Assembly: GCA_047967505.1 (NCBI GenBank)
Contig: CM106541.1
From: Dipteris shenzhenensis
Lineage: Eukaryota > Polypodiophyta > Polypodiopsida > Gleicheniales
DNA length: 64,000 nucleotides
Direction: 5' to 3' (one strand)
This document shows positions 11,263 through 23,800 of this stretch, one piece after another. How positions within the stretch are numbered: position 1 is the first letter of the stretch; every line of letters starts with the position of its first letter. The notes beneath the pieces are model-generated. The model did no database searches. It saw only the letters and a list, made by a program, of their open reading frames with translations, and had not been told where the DNA came from. The position numbers and the translations under genes were made by a program.

Positions 11263-11849
11263 GGTCACCCTCTTCATCCTGGCACCTCTTGTCAATAGTC
11301 ACGACTCACAAAACACATCATGGGCTTCCAAGGGTAGTCACCTCGAAGTCAAACGTGATTCTAACTTCACTAACTAGATAGCTTGTGCAGTGAGGTCTAG
11401 AACCACCCCCTAGGCCCTAGATACCCCATACTTAGCATCTTGATATCCCACATGCCCATTAGGTGCTCTATGTAACTATTTCATTTCACATTTGGTCACC
11501 ACTTGCCCTAGGTAAATGATTACAGTAAATATTAGAGGCATGTGTATGCACATAGGAAGTCTAGTTCTTTCATATCCCTTATTAAGAACCTTGACAACCA
11601 AGTCCTTATCCAATTGCGAATTCATAAAACTGAAGCAAACCTTGGTTCACACATGTTATATACATTTATGTATATCAAACCATTTCATGTTCTCTCTAAA
11701 GACTTTTGTCAACCAATTCATCAAAAGTCATGTCACATTCTAAATGGAATCTAACATTCCTCGCCTCTTTAGGAATTAGTGTCCTCCATGATAAAATCTA
11801 GGAATGCTCTTCGCGTCAGGTCAATGCATTCTCATGTAACCTTGGATGG
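11263..11849. other. Intergenic; nothing recognised
   Basis: No gene or repeat recognised between element A and the gypsy remnant. Two overlapping + strand frames at 11,516-11,754 have no recognisable domain. Confidence 0.4.
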
Positions 11850-12180
11850 AGGATATCCATGCATGCAACCAACGCCATGAGTATCTCTTGGTTCCGAACT
11901 TCTATCTCTCTCTAGTCCAAGATTCATGTTGATTTGCGTTTTGCATCACCCCTATTTCCTTGCAAACATGTGGTAATTCCAACTTAGGGGCCATCTTTTC
12001 AGAATTAACTACAGCCCACAATATCAAGTAATAACTCAACACATTGTCCCATAAGTTCACTAAATAATTACCACCCTCTCTTGCCTATTCTTTTCAGAAT
12101 TAACTACGCGGGTAATAACTCAACACATCGTCCCATAAGTTCACTAAATCACCACCACCCTCAAACTTGAGGTTTAGACT
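11850..12180 (-). pseudogene. Ty3/gypsy integrase C-terminus/chromo-region remnant
   Basis: The nucleotide sequence aligns with 27,655-27,930 of the complete gypsy element. Shared blocks include GCATGCAACCAACGCC (there ATGCAACCAACACC), the GGTAATTC..AATT stretch and the AGAATTAACNACNGCCCA block. It carries its own duplication: CTTTTCAGAATTAACTAC and the following CATCGTCCCATAAGTTCACT occur twice, about 105 bp apart. It is heavily mutated, on the minus strand, and related to but not identical with the intron-10 element. Confidence 0.6.
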
Positions 12181-12308
12181 GCTGTCGTCATGCGTCCCAT
12201 ATCACATGCCCCTTCCATCAGGCCGCTATTCCTAAGCCAACATGTCATCCATCTCTTGAACCTCATGACATTGTACGGATGCAACAATGACAGGGGGTGA
12301 ATACATGT

Positions 12309-13775
12309 AAAAGGAATTTGCTGATTTTTTGGCTTTACGTGACATACATCATCAATGCACCATGCCCTACATTCCTCAGCAGAATCCCGTGGCTGCTGAG
12401 AGAAAGAATAGATTAGTTATGGAGATGGCTAGGTGTATGTTTAAAGGCAAGCATTTGCTTAACAAATTGTGGTTGGATGCCCTTTTGTGTGCAAATTATA
12501 TTTTGAATAGATGTCCCACAAAGGCATTGAAAACCATCACACCTTATGAGGCTTGGACAAGTTATAAGAATTTCTCACATGAGGACTTCTAGATGCTTGG
12601 CATATGCACATGTGCCTTCTCAGACATGCACAAACTTGGATGATAAAGCTGTCAAATGCATTTTTAATGGGTATAGCTCTGAGAGCAAGGGCTACAAGCT
12701 ATACCAGCCCCACATGGGCAAAGTTTTTGTTAGTAGGGATGTTGTCTTTGTTGAATTTTCTTTTATGCCTTTGCTGGACTGTCAAAAACACCCCATTGTT
12801 GATGCTTCAGATCTCTTTGACAGCTTGATGTCTTTGTTTCCGTCAGAATCTCATGATGATGTCCTATTTGAGGTTACTCCTATTGGTCATTTGGGGCCAC
12901 ATCTGCAATCTGAAATCAGCATGATTTACTGCTTGATATGCCTCAGATTGATTAGGATATTGTGCACAAGGCCATTGACCAAGAAAGAGCTGAAATACAG
13001 CAGTCCAAAAAGATACCCCTTTGGCTCCTTGACACTCTAAAAGATAGCAAACAAGATACTCCTTTGCCAGCCCGTACTAGAGCAGCTGTCCGGAAAGAAC
13101 ATGCTAATTTGGTTGCTTCTGCATTGATTGCTATAGCATGCAATGAAGAGCCATTATGCCATAAGGATGCTTTTCAAAATGAATGTTGGATGCAGGCTAT
13201 GCAAGCTGAATTGGATTCTATCTATTAGAATAACACTTGGGAGTTGTGTGATTTGCCTCCTAGCAAGAATGCCATTGGGTCTACAAAATTAAACGGAAAG
13301 CTGATGGTTCAGTGGTGGACCATTACAAAGCCTGTCTTGTTGCTAAGGGCTATGCACAACGGCAAGGCATTGACTTTGAGGAGACTTTTTCCCCCACTTC
13401 CAGGATTACTACTATCAGGATTGTTATTGCCTTTGCTGCCCACTTTCATTGGGAGGTCCATCAGCTTGATATTAAGACAACTTTTCTTCATGGACATTTG
13501 TAGGAGGAAGTCCATGTTACCCAACCTCTTGGCTTTGAGGTTGAAGGTTTTGAAAGGAAGGCATGCCGCTCAAAGAAAGCCCCATATGGCTTGAAGCAGG
13601 CACCCCGGGCTTGGTATTCTAGGATACATGCTCATTTGCTTACTCTTGGCTTTTAGAACAACCGTACAGAGGCTACCCTTTACATCCGTACGGGTGGGAC
13701 AGATTTACTGATTTTAGTACTCTACGTGGATGACATGCTTGTGACTGGAACACATGCTGAGCGAATTGCAGCTCA
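12309..13775 (+). pseudogene. Ty1/copia integrase-reverse transcriptase remnant
   Basis: The + strand encodes the end of a copia integrase core (IHHQCTMPYIPQQNPVAAERK, with the catalytic Glu in AERK) and then a region with NRCPTKAL and TPYEAW. After a frameshift near 12,590 comes the CLAYAHVP...KGYKLY segment. RVT_2 follows: WMQAMQAELD, then [51 protein letters not shown] and the catalytic LYVDDM near 13,720-13,737. In-frame TAG stops occur at 13,226, 13,501 and 13,654, with further frameshifts (one near 13,290). gag, protease, RNase H and LTRs are missing. It shares a PLCHKDAF block with the deleted copia element in intron 10. It is dead. Confidence 0.85.
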
Positions 13776-13776
13776 G

Positions 13777-13910
13777 TCAATAGTGATGCAATATCGGAAT
13801 ATCCTTTGATATGTCTCTGGTAAAATTGAACAAACCCTAAGAACAATCACAATGCATTGATACTCTCAGGAACTGGCCACACTAAAATGGCACTTACTTT
13901 GGATCAATTT
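13777..13910 (-). pseudogene. Ty3/gypsy RT-RNase H junction remnant
   Basis: The block CGGAATATCCTTTGATATG and its surroundings align with 29,540-29,650 of the complete gypsy element. The minus strand encodes a decayed LGFVQF-type thumb segment with frameshifts. The preceding + strand copia homology stops within a few bases, so a copia/gypsy junction lies near 13,776. Confidence 0.65.
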
Positions 13911-14759
13911 AACTTCCTCTAGAGTTAGAATGAAATATAAATATTCTAACTTAACCATGCATAGCATTGTTTTTTGGTATAATAAGCTTTCAAACCATTG
14001 ATCTTAATAAACTTTTGCAGATGTATCTGTGAATTTACTATCTGGAGTTGTTTATATTCGGGACTTTTGTGAATGTATATATGACAACGTGTGGTGGGAT
14101 TATGTAGTTAGGTTTTCTCTTAGTGATGAGCATGGAATAAAAAAGCACAAGAAAGACATAGGTAAGAGGAATAACTTTTAAGGGAATGAGATGATGTAAG
14201 AAAGTGTGGTAAGGTGGTTGCAGCTGCAGAGTCCTGACTTGAAACTTATTATCCTTAATCATTATTTGTTGTACAAAATTGACTAAGGTTAGTAATGGAG
14301 CTCTCCGATGTTGAAATTTCAGGTATAGCTTACCCTCATGTCCTGATAAACTATGCGGACAAGTGTCGAAGGCTGCTCTGAAGGTAGCTTCTTGGAGCTT
14401 ATTGGGAATGTTTAGAGAGAGCCTATTCTTCATAATGACTGCCTTTTTTGTATTAAAGTTTTTCCAATGAGGTTGCTAAGTATGATTGTGATGCACAGGT
14501 ATCTTGGACAAGAGGTTTTGCTTCTAGGGGTACAAATCTTTATTTACATATCCTGGCGATGCAATCAGAATTCATACCTTCATACCATTCTATTTGCCAA
14601 CTTGCTGGATGTTTTATAGCTAGGATGGTACTTGATAGCATTAGGGTCTAAAGATGCAGTTATGGGAGCAACATTGTATATTTTGGCCAGTTTCTTTGGG
14701 GCTGATATCAATTGGTATTTCCAAAGCTGCTGCGAATTTCACTTTTAGTTTTTGTGCAG
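13911..14759. other. Presumed intron upstream of first visible E2 exon
   Basis: The region ends in a pyrimidine-rich acceptor (TTTTTGTGCAG) before the exon at 14,760. I found no exon here that would encode a transit peptide or another lipoyl domain. Confidence 0.45.
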
Positions 14760-14809
14760 AAAAACCTACCCATCAGATTCTTTCATTGCCAGCTTTGTCT
14801 CCCACTATG
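14760..14809 (+). CDS. LTA3: E2 exon a: start of lipoyl domain
   Basis: Encodes [12 protein letters not shown], the first strand of a lipoyl domain. The exon begins with two bases of a split codon, so at least one exon lies upstream. Acceptor GTGCAG, donor GTTAGT. Confidence 0.88.
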
Positions 14810-17800
14810 GTTAGTTGCTCAACTCTTAATGGTTTGCTTCATGATTGACTTTTTATGACTTCTGTGTACTACTAAAGAGTGGATGTGGCAGGCGAAAGGA
14901 AATATACCAACTTGGAATAAAAAAGAAGGTGATCAGGTAACCAAATCACTCTAACATGTTTTGATTTTCTCTTACTTTTGAAATTCAAACTTATGATGCA
15001 TGTGTTAAAGGGCCTTTTTGCGTCTTGTTTTTAACATTGAAGTGATTCCTTGCTGAGGCCTTGCAACCACTTTCCAGGTAGCTGTTGGCGAAGTGTTGTG
15101 TTCCATAGAAACAGACAAATCTACAATGGAGATGGAGGTCATGGAGGAAGGGTATGTGGCTTGGATTTGAATGTGTTGTGTGTGTTATTGATGCAGAATT
15201 ACAAGCGTTGCATCTGTAAGACTCTGTGTTTCAGCATCTTGCAAAGGGTGGTACAGATTGTCTGAGTCTGTTGGTAACTAACCAAAGTGGCAACCTGGCT
15301 ATACTGAGATCTTCTGTATACACATATTATTGTAAGCATTTCACATAACTGAAGGGAGAATATTTACAATGTCCATGCCATGAGCTGACCTTCAATCTGC
15401 TGCTCTTTAGAATTATCAATCCATCATTTGCACTGAAACCGTAAGAATGAATTCAAACATCTTTGCATCTAAATCTAATGCCTGTGTGTCATTTTTTCTA
15501 TTTTAGCTGTGTGATTGAACCTCGTTAAATTGTTTTTAGCAGGGTTCTTTCCTAGAGCAGCATGATAGTAGATTTGGTCATGATTTTTTTTATTTTTGGG
15601 GGGAAGGGATATAGTGATATTTTTTGGGAAGGATTCTGAAGGCAGTTGCAAGTTATATGAAGCCAAATAGCAGAATGTAGCTAAGATGTGTCATAAACTA
15701 TGCCGAATTGTATCTGGATTTCCAATTTGCACGTTTTTGGAAATCTCAGTGAATATTTTGTTTGTGATTGCTAGTTGTTGCTGGAATTTTGTGCAACACC
15801 GAGTCTCTTTTGATAGAAATGGATTTGAATTGGCGTTACACTTGTCATTAACATGCTGCTATGTATTTGACAGATTTCTAGCTAAGATATTGGTGCCCGC
15901 AGGTTCCACTGATGTGCCAGTTGGTCAACCGATTGCCATAATTGTAAGTACAGGACTATTTTGAAAGGTCTAACATTTATAACTTTGGATATGTTAATGT
16001 ATTAATGATCCTGTTCTGATGTGAATGTAATGTGCTATGTTTATTTAATGCCTTACTTTTTGTTAGTATAATACTGAGAGGGAGAGATGATTTATTGGCC
16101 ATAAGGATCAAACGACCATGGGCTCCAAAGCAATCGTTACTTTTCAAAGGGTCCTCACCTCAGGCTGGTAGAAGATGCTGCCTCTGCAGTTACCATTAGA
16201 AGCAAGAAGTCTGTGTAGCTAAATACTGCCCACCTTCAGGTTATCTAAACTGGTGCCTGCTTATAAAAAGTACTTTTATCAAATGTGGCAGAGAACTAGA
16301 AGACAGAAAGCCATATCCAACATGGAGATGGGAGTAGGATTATTTGATGTGTGCTTGTCACTTTCTACATTCTGCCATTTGCCAGCTTCTTGGGCCTTCT
16401 GAATCTTGGTTAACTTCATTGGTTTCTAATAACTTTATTGGTTTTTAGGCCTCCTGAACCTTAGACTTGTAGTCAATGTCAACTTCCTGTCTTGCCTTAG
16501 GATCATCTTTGTAGTTTCTTTTGAATTTTACAAAGTAATGCTTGTTGAGGGCTAAGACAGTCTGCCTCAAGTCTGCTGTGAAGGCCACTCATGTAGTCCT
16601 GAATCATTTCAATAACCATTTGAACATGTTTTAGCATTTGTTTTCTATTTCGAAGAAAAGAACCATCTATTAGAGGCTTTGAGAAGACGCAAAATCAGCA
16701 ATCCGTGAGGTGTTGAAATGAAAAAAATGCTGGCTGTCCTGCAGCCTGCCCCTTAGGGTCTCAGGTCACTGTCTAGAGCACCTCATAAGCATGGACTGAC
16801 AGCCAGGAGGGAGGGGTACACAACCAATGGAACCTTGATATAAAAAATATCTGCAGGCCCTTGCAGAAGTGCTTACGCCTGTTGGTGGTCTTCCTAGAGC
16901 CCTGTATAACCTATTCCCAAACGGCACGCAGAGCAAAGATGATATCATGCCAAATAGATGAGGGTGGCTGCAGGTCGGGTCTGCTGCCCTTGTATAACAA
17001 AGCTGCATCGGGCCACCTAGAACTTCCAAGGTGTGGTACTGGAATTGTCTCCCAAATGTTGTCCTCCGGTGAGGCTCTAGGTGCCACTGACTCGGAGGGA
17101 GGCCTCAAGAATATCCAGAAGGCCGGAGAAGTCATGTTGATGGAGAAAGGGTGCCTCACCTCTGTCAGCCAAGCCACCGTCCCCCATGTGAAATACCTGA
17201 TGGATTCTTTGCTGGCCAGGATCCAAAGAGAACAGATCCTCTGGTTCGAGCAGCAGCTCCACAAGCAGCGTGCTATCGTCTCTGGATCACCTGCCGAATA
17301 GCAATGACAGGTCCCATCTTTCCTTATTTGCACTAGCCATGGGTCAATGGTAGGATCCCGTGAGCCAACTTCTAGAAGTAGTAGGAGATCTCCCTCAGGT
17401 GAAGGCTGGTTCAGAGCCGAGATCATAATTTGGTATGACCTTAATGGGGATTTGTTGCTCCACCTAGTGGTGCTCCTTGGATGGGCTCCAAGCTAAGGCT
17501 CCAACTGTCGTCATCTGCCGATCCGAGTGGTGTATAAAAAGAACTCCACTTAACGCTATCCGAGTTGAGATTCTGACCTGGACGGCCAGAGCCATTCCCC
17601 AGGCTCACGTTGAACCTCTTGAAGGGGCAGCCCTTGTAGTGCCACAAGCGCGACCGAAAGAACTCATCCTTGCAGGGTTTGGGGTCAATGGCCCAACTCT
17701 TCCCGGGTTTTTCAACCACTCTGATCGTCTGTCACTTCAAAGTGACCAAAGCGCTGTCGTCCCAAGGATCTGTGTCCGTCGGACCTGACTCTAGCAATAG

Positions 17801-20800
17801 CTTCAACCATCGGTTTCCAAAGGCGTACCCGGGCATTGATAAACCAATTTGAGACCTGCCAGCACAATCCCAGCAAGATCTCCACCTTAAACATTTTCCA
17901 AAGTAGACAGTGAGGACTTCCTGACTTTGCCTCCTTCTTCAAAACACTAATATTATGTATAAGAGATGAAGACTCTTCTGCACGAAATTACCTGACTACG
18001 AGTAAGCCCCGTCTGCCCTGAGCTATGCTATAGAAGATGGGGTATGGATCAATGTCCTCAGCCCTGAAGAGAAGAGTGCATCATATATGCCAAGTGGTCA
18101 GCCCCATTTGATCTGGGTGATAAATAAATGATGCCAGGGCCCCTTTGAAAAACCAATAGTCCTGGCCTCTCATTATGTGCTACTGGATTGTAAACTGTAT
18201 CTTTGACTTGACCTCATTTAGGGCATCTCTGAGATTTCTGAAAAAGCAACAGTGCTGACCTCTTCATCACTCTGTACAATGTGCACCTATATATCAAAGT
18301 GTGTCTCTGACTTGACCGTATTCAGGTGACATTATTGGTATATCTACATCTCCAAAAGTATGCGGTCACGTGTGGCCTGCTCTCAATCTCAATGCGGCGC
18401 TGTTGGGAAGAGAATCTCACTTGCCTAAAAGCCATAGGTAAAGCATCTTAAAGGTGGATCCTGAGGTACGTTTGATGCGGCCTTCTCTAATGGGTCCAAG
18501 AAAGTGATGCTAGTAAAACTGATTCCTCTCCCAAGGTTGACGGAGTCAATGTTATGGTCATTGCTCTCTACATGGGGTTTTGTTTGATTAGGTTGTGCAG
18601 GTCGTGTTTGGAAAGCTTTGTATGGGTTTAGGAGATGAAGGATCTGCTGTTTGCAAATTTCCAACAGCCTCTAGTTTGGCGTATCTGTCCATAGGCACAA
18701 GGTGGTGTTATATCAACTGGTTGCATGGAGGAATCAGCAGCAGCAGCTTACAAAGTTGTTCCAATTTCTTCAAGGCATAGAGAGAGATTCTATGACAATT
18801 TTGATGAGCTGTAGAAGGTAGATTCACTTGGCAATCAGCCTCAAAAAGGTAAATCTGCTGGAAGAGAAGCGATTTGTCATAGGTTGATGATGAGTACTTG
18901 TCAAAATTTGAACTATTTCAACCAACAGACATGCTTAAAATGCCTCCACACAAGAGGAGGGGTTCAACAGGATTGGCTTTGATATCAATATTAGGCAGCT
19001 AGGCTGGGAACCATACCATCAAGTGTTCAATGGTCAAGAAACCAGGGGGCTCTTGTGTTTGACTCACTACCTGCCCATGGAGCCAATCCAAGCTCGCCTT
19101 CAGTAGAGTTCAAGCAGAAGGCCTTGGTACGGATGCATACTCCCCTACCCCTCTGGTGTACCTTTGCAGGCTGATGCCTAGGGCTGCTTGAGTCCTCTCA
19201 GACTCAATGATCATTGGACTCAACTGTGAGGCAAGCCATATATTTGGGTATGATTAGCATATACTTGGCAAGTCATATATTCAGATATTTGGTGATGCTA
19301 CAATTGGCTTATCTAACACTTAGCATAGACCTATCCTTGACCCGTAACGCCCTTTGTACCTAACTTAGATAGGGATTATTTGAGCTTGTTAAGGTTCAAC
19401 TTTACCTTGGTTACTTTGGAATGTAACAATGGGACCTAAGGAGTAAGAGATTTGTGCTTAGGGATGATGGTGTGTTATCTGACCAAGTACTTATCGGATG
19501 GGTGTGCCTCCTTGAGAACATTTCAATACCACCTAGTTTGAGGCTCATTAACTGGATAAAGATAAATGATTGCGATGGATAATTTTGCAGAGCTGTCTCT
19601 CTCTCAACTTATCAACAGGTCAAGCATTTTTGCTAGTGTCTTTCATGAAAAATGTAGATCACAGAATAGGGAGATGCATTTGGATTGTACTTTGGAGGTT
19701 GAAGGATTGAATGCCCGTAATGCAGGTTGAAAATGCAGAAGACATTGCCAGGGTAAATGAGATCTCCATGTCAGCCACGAATGCCTCAACAAGCAAGGGT
19801 TCTGAGAAAGCAGAAACAGCTGATGCAACAGCTGAAGAGTCAGGAGCCCAAGATACTGCTGTTTTGTCAAATCCAGCAAAGCAAAGATTGGGCCCATCAG
19901 TAAGAAAACTATTGGCTGAGAGTGGTTTAAATGTGACGTCATTGAGGGGAACAGGACCAGGGGGTATTGTTGTGAAAGGTGATGTTCTTGCTGCTATGGG
20001 ATCAGGCTCTAAGCCAGGAAAAGCTACAGAATCACCAAAAGTGAAAGAGTCTTCTCAAGTTTCAGCAAGGGCATCTCCACCAGCATCAAAGTCCTCATCT
20101 AAAGCATTGCCCTCTTTGTCTTCCATTACCTATGAGGACTTGCCAACAACCCAGATCCGAAAGGTTAGCAAGTTTGGAAAGCATTAAACACCAGAATTGA
20201 AATGAATGCAGGATTACTTCCACAGAAGCATGGTAAAAAGTTTAATTTCAAAAATTAGAAAATTTGCAGGTGATTGCTAAGCGGTTATTAGAATCTAAGA
20301 ATGAGATTCCTCATCTTTATTTGTCTGCAGGTCAGTTTTCTTCTCTGGTTTTAACTTGCCTGTGCATAGCTATGCTTTTAAAGAAGCTTTAGTCAACATG
20401 CTGCATTGTTCTAATGTTCTCTGTGTGGACAATCTTTTCACAATCTTTTCAGATATGATAATAGACTCGACCTTGGCTCTTCGCAAAGAATTCAAAGGTA
20501 GGCTCGCTTGACTAATATCAATTCTTATCAGCAATTTTTCAAGGCGCTTGAAAGCGTAGCTAGGCTTCCTTGAAGATACAATGTAGATGGTCCCTACTTC
20601 ACTTTTTCAACAGTGCTGGATTATTTGTTGAAACATCCTTAATTCCAGAAAGTGTTTGCTTATTCACAATGGTGTCAGCCTCAAAAATCAATTGTCGATT
20701 TGCAGTCCTAGTGGGGACGTAATGATTTTGTTTATTTTCTTTCTCCATTTCAGATAAATACGGAGTACATGTTTCAGTAAATGATTTCATTATTAAAGCT

Positions 20801-23800
20801 GTTGCTCTGGCCCTTAAGGTCGTGCCTGAAGCCAATGGTAAACATAACTTCGTTATATTGCTGTCTTCTCACTTTCGGTTGTTTAAATTTATAGCTTATC
20901 TTACATATGGTTTGCAGCTCATTGGGATGACAAGGCAGCAGACATTATGCCAGGAACATCTATTGATATTTCAATCGCCGTAGCCACAGACAAGGTGGTT
21001 TTTATGCTTGGTTTCCTGTCTTGGACGATGATTCAAGTGCTCTTCAAACCTTTAGTTATGCCTGCTGGCCTAATCATGTGCTGTGAACTCACTGTGTTAC
21101 AGGGATTGATGACTCCAATCATACGCAATGCAGACCAAAAGTCCCTTCCTGCTATTTCTTCAGAGGTGTGTATGAAGTAATTTTAAGAAGTGGACATATA
21201 TCTTAAATTGAGCCAATGTGCTTCGCTGTATTTCACATCTTTCCCATGTAATTTCAATGGTTCCCTTTTTTTTTTCATCATTGCTTTAATCAATCGGATA
21301 AAATGGATGTTCATGTAGGTCTGGGCAGTTGCTTAATGCTCTGATTTTTTTGGCTAAAGCGTTGGTTGCGAAAAGAGAAGTGCTATGAATTACGATAGTA
21401 ATGAAGCACAGATGAGGTAGATAGAGTGGACAGTAAAGAAGGCATCAACTGCACTTCAATTCCTTTTCAAAACAATGAATATCAGGGACACAAAAATCAT
21501 TGTGAATACTTTAGACAAATTTTAGGGAGCGAGATGATTGTGACTCCTTATAGAGCCTATAGGGGTTGGAAATTAGAAATCATGGCTGTTTATGTGGCTG
21601 TAAGGCCCCGTGGGGCTGCATGTTGCGCCCTCGGCTTTTATTGCTCCTAGAGGTACAGTCTAAGTTGGCACTCCAATGCTCCAATTTAAATTTGTGCTTC
21701 ACTATGTGGATCCTTGCAACTTCCTTGCAACTTTCTTCGTAGCCTTTATTGGCTATTTTTCACTTAATCCAAGGTTGACTTTTGAACTGAGTGGTTGACT
21801 TCATCGTTGCAATAATGATGTTGACATGCACTGAATTTGAGGTTGCCATGTAAAATGTATGTAGCAATGCATCAAAGCAAGCACTGTGTGAAGATAGAGC
21901 AATCCAAGCGTCTTCTATATGCTAGGCATCTTAACATGAGCTGCCATGCTGAAGGTGTAGAAAGGCCTTTTGTTTAGTGTGCCAAAGAGCATTTAATTGA
22001 CATAAGATTCTTATGGTTGCCAACTGCTCAGTGATGTCTTTGCACGTGGAGAGTGAATTTCCCTCTTTCATCCTCAAAAGAGTGAAGCTGTCCTTTGAGT
22101 TGCAAAATTTCAATACACAAAGTGATGCTGTGGATGCGAGTGAGAGAATCAGAGGGAGAGAATATAGCTGAAATGTATAGCTGAATACAACTGTATAGAG
22201 GGACTGAAACCCTCAACTGCAAAACTGGAAAGAAACTAGACTACCTAGATCCTCACTAGATCCTTGAAGAGGCTGAGGCTGCCCTACTGGTCTGCTGCGG
22301 GGAGGCCTGGCTTTGCTGCTCTAAAGGCTTGAAGGCCTGAGGGGTGGATGGAGAATGAGGGCTAAGGGGGCTGTTTTTATAGGCCCCCTTGGGCTCAAAA
22401 TACCGACCAATAGGCTGACTCTGCTCCTGCACCACCGACTGGAGCTGACGTGGCCGACTTGCTGTTGGTGTGGCACTGACCATGCCATGTGGCAGCTGAC
22501 TGGCTGCTGATGTGGCATCATTGAGGTGGTGCCTCCGCTATGCATCCTGTCCCTGCTGGTAGACTCCGTGGCAGTCCGACATGGCAGCTGTTAACGTGGC
22601 AGGCCACGTGGCTGCTTGTGTGGGCTGCTGCTGATTTGGCTTCCTGCGTGGCAGTCCAGCATCGCCATGGGCTGTGGATGCTGGTGACAGGGCCTATATG
22701 CTAGGATATTAGGCATCCCATTGAAGCCCTCTTTGAGGCACGTAGGAGCCCATACTTCAACATCAATCTCCCCTCCTTCCTTAGGCATCTCACAGCTACC
22801 CTAACATCAGTTGGAAGTCTTGTGCTCATCTTGAGCTCTTTTTGCCCATGTCTGTGGATGAATAGACTAAGGTGATTTTGTCGTTCTTTGTATTGTTGTA
22901 CCTCTTGTATATCTATTGTTTTGTGGGTTCATCTACACTGGTTGGTGAAGTTTGGAGAGAGATCACTTTTCCCTTTCCCATTGCATACAGGCAGTATAGC
23001 AAGCATTTTTATCTCTAGCAACTATTTGCAGCTATACTTGCAAACAAATGCTATCTCCAAACACTATTGAAGGGTTGCGTGGAAGCAATGGAGCAGAAAT
23101 GCAAAGCAAGAGGGCAAGAGCTGAAGCTGAATGTAAGTGTAGTGCTGCAAAAATTGAAACTGAAGTGAAATTACAAGGCCAGCCCTAAACCCTAGCGTGG
23201 TCAACAGACCCCCCTCCATGGTATGGGTGAAGTAGAAAGAAACATCTCAGAGGTACCTAGAACTAATGCCATGGTTGCACATGTTCATGCAAAAGGATAT
23301 AGCAATCTACAGAGGTATAGGGATGGTAGAATCACGTAACAAATGGAATCAATTGTAAAGCTTGCCAGAAAGCTTAAAACTATGGGTCGTGGAAGCGCCT
23401 CGGTGAAGATATCTACCAAATTGTCTTGTGTCAAAACATAAGACACTTGAACATCCTGTGCTGATATCTCTTGACAATGAACCTCAATGTGCTTAGTATA
23501 TGTATGAAATACTGGATTCCCCGCAATGGCTAAGGCACTCAGAATGTTAGTGTAGATATTGGTGAGAGATGTCTGACTAACATCAAGATCTGCACATGGT
23601 TTCTGTAGCCAGATACATTCCACCATGGCTGTAAAAGCTACCCTGTACTCAGCTTCACAACTAGAAGTAGCAATTGTAGACTTCTTTTTGCTGAACGAAG
23701 AGATGCATGAAGATCCAAGCATGAAATAGTTGCCACTATGTGACACTTTAGTGTCATAGCACCCAACCTAGTCACTGGTTGTGGAAGCATGTATGGAAAG

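Noticed and set aside
12952-13143. Minus-strand frame inside the copia fragment
   Set aside because: Shadow of the plus-strand copia linker with PLCHKDAF.
14654-14848. 64-residue frame spanning the first visible E2 exon
   Set aside because: It runs through the splice acceptor and donor. The exon limits at 14,760-14,809 fit phase and family alignment better.
16861-17301. 146-residue plus-strand frame in intron 4
   Set aside because: It is antisense to the LINE frame whose zinc-binding-like motif is recognisable on the minus strand.
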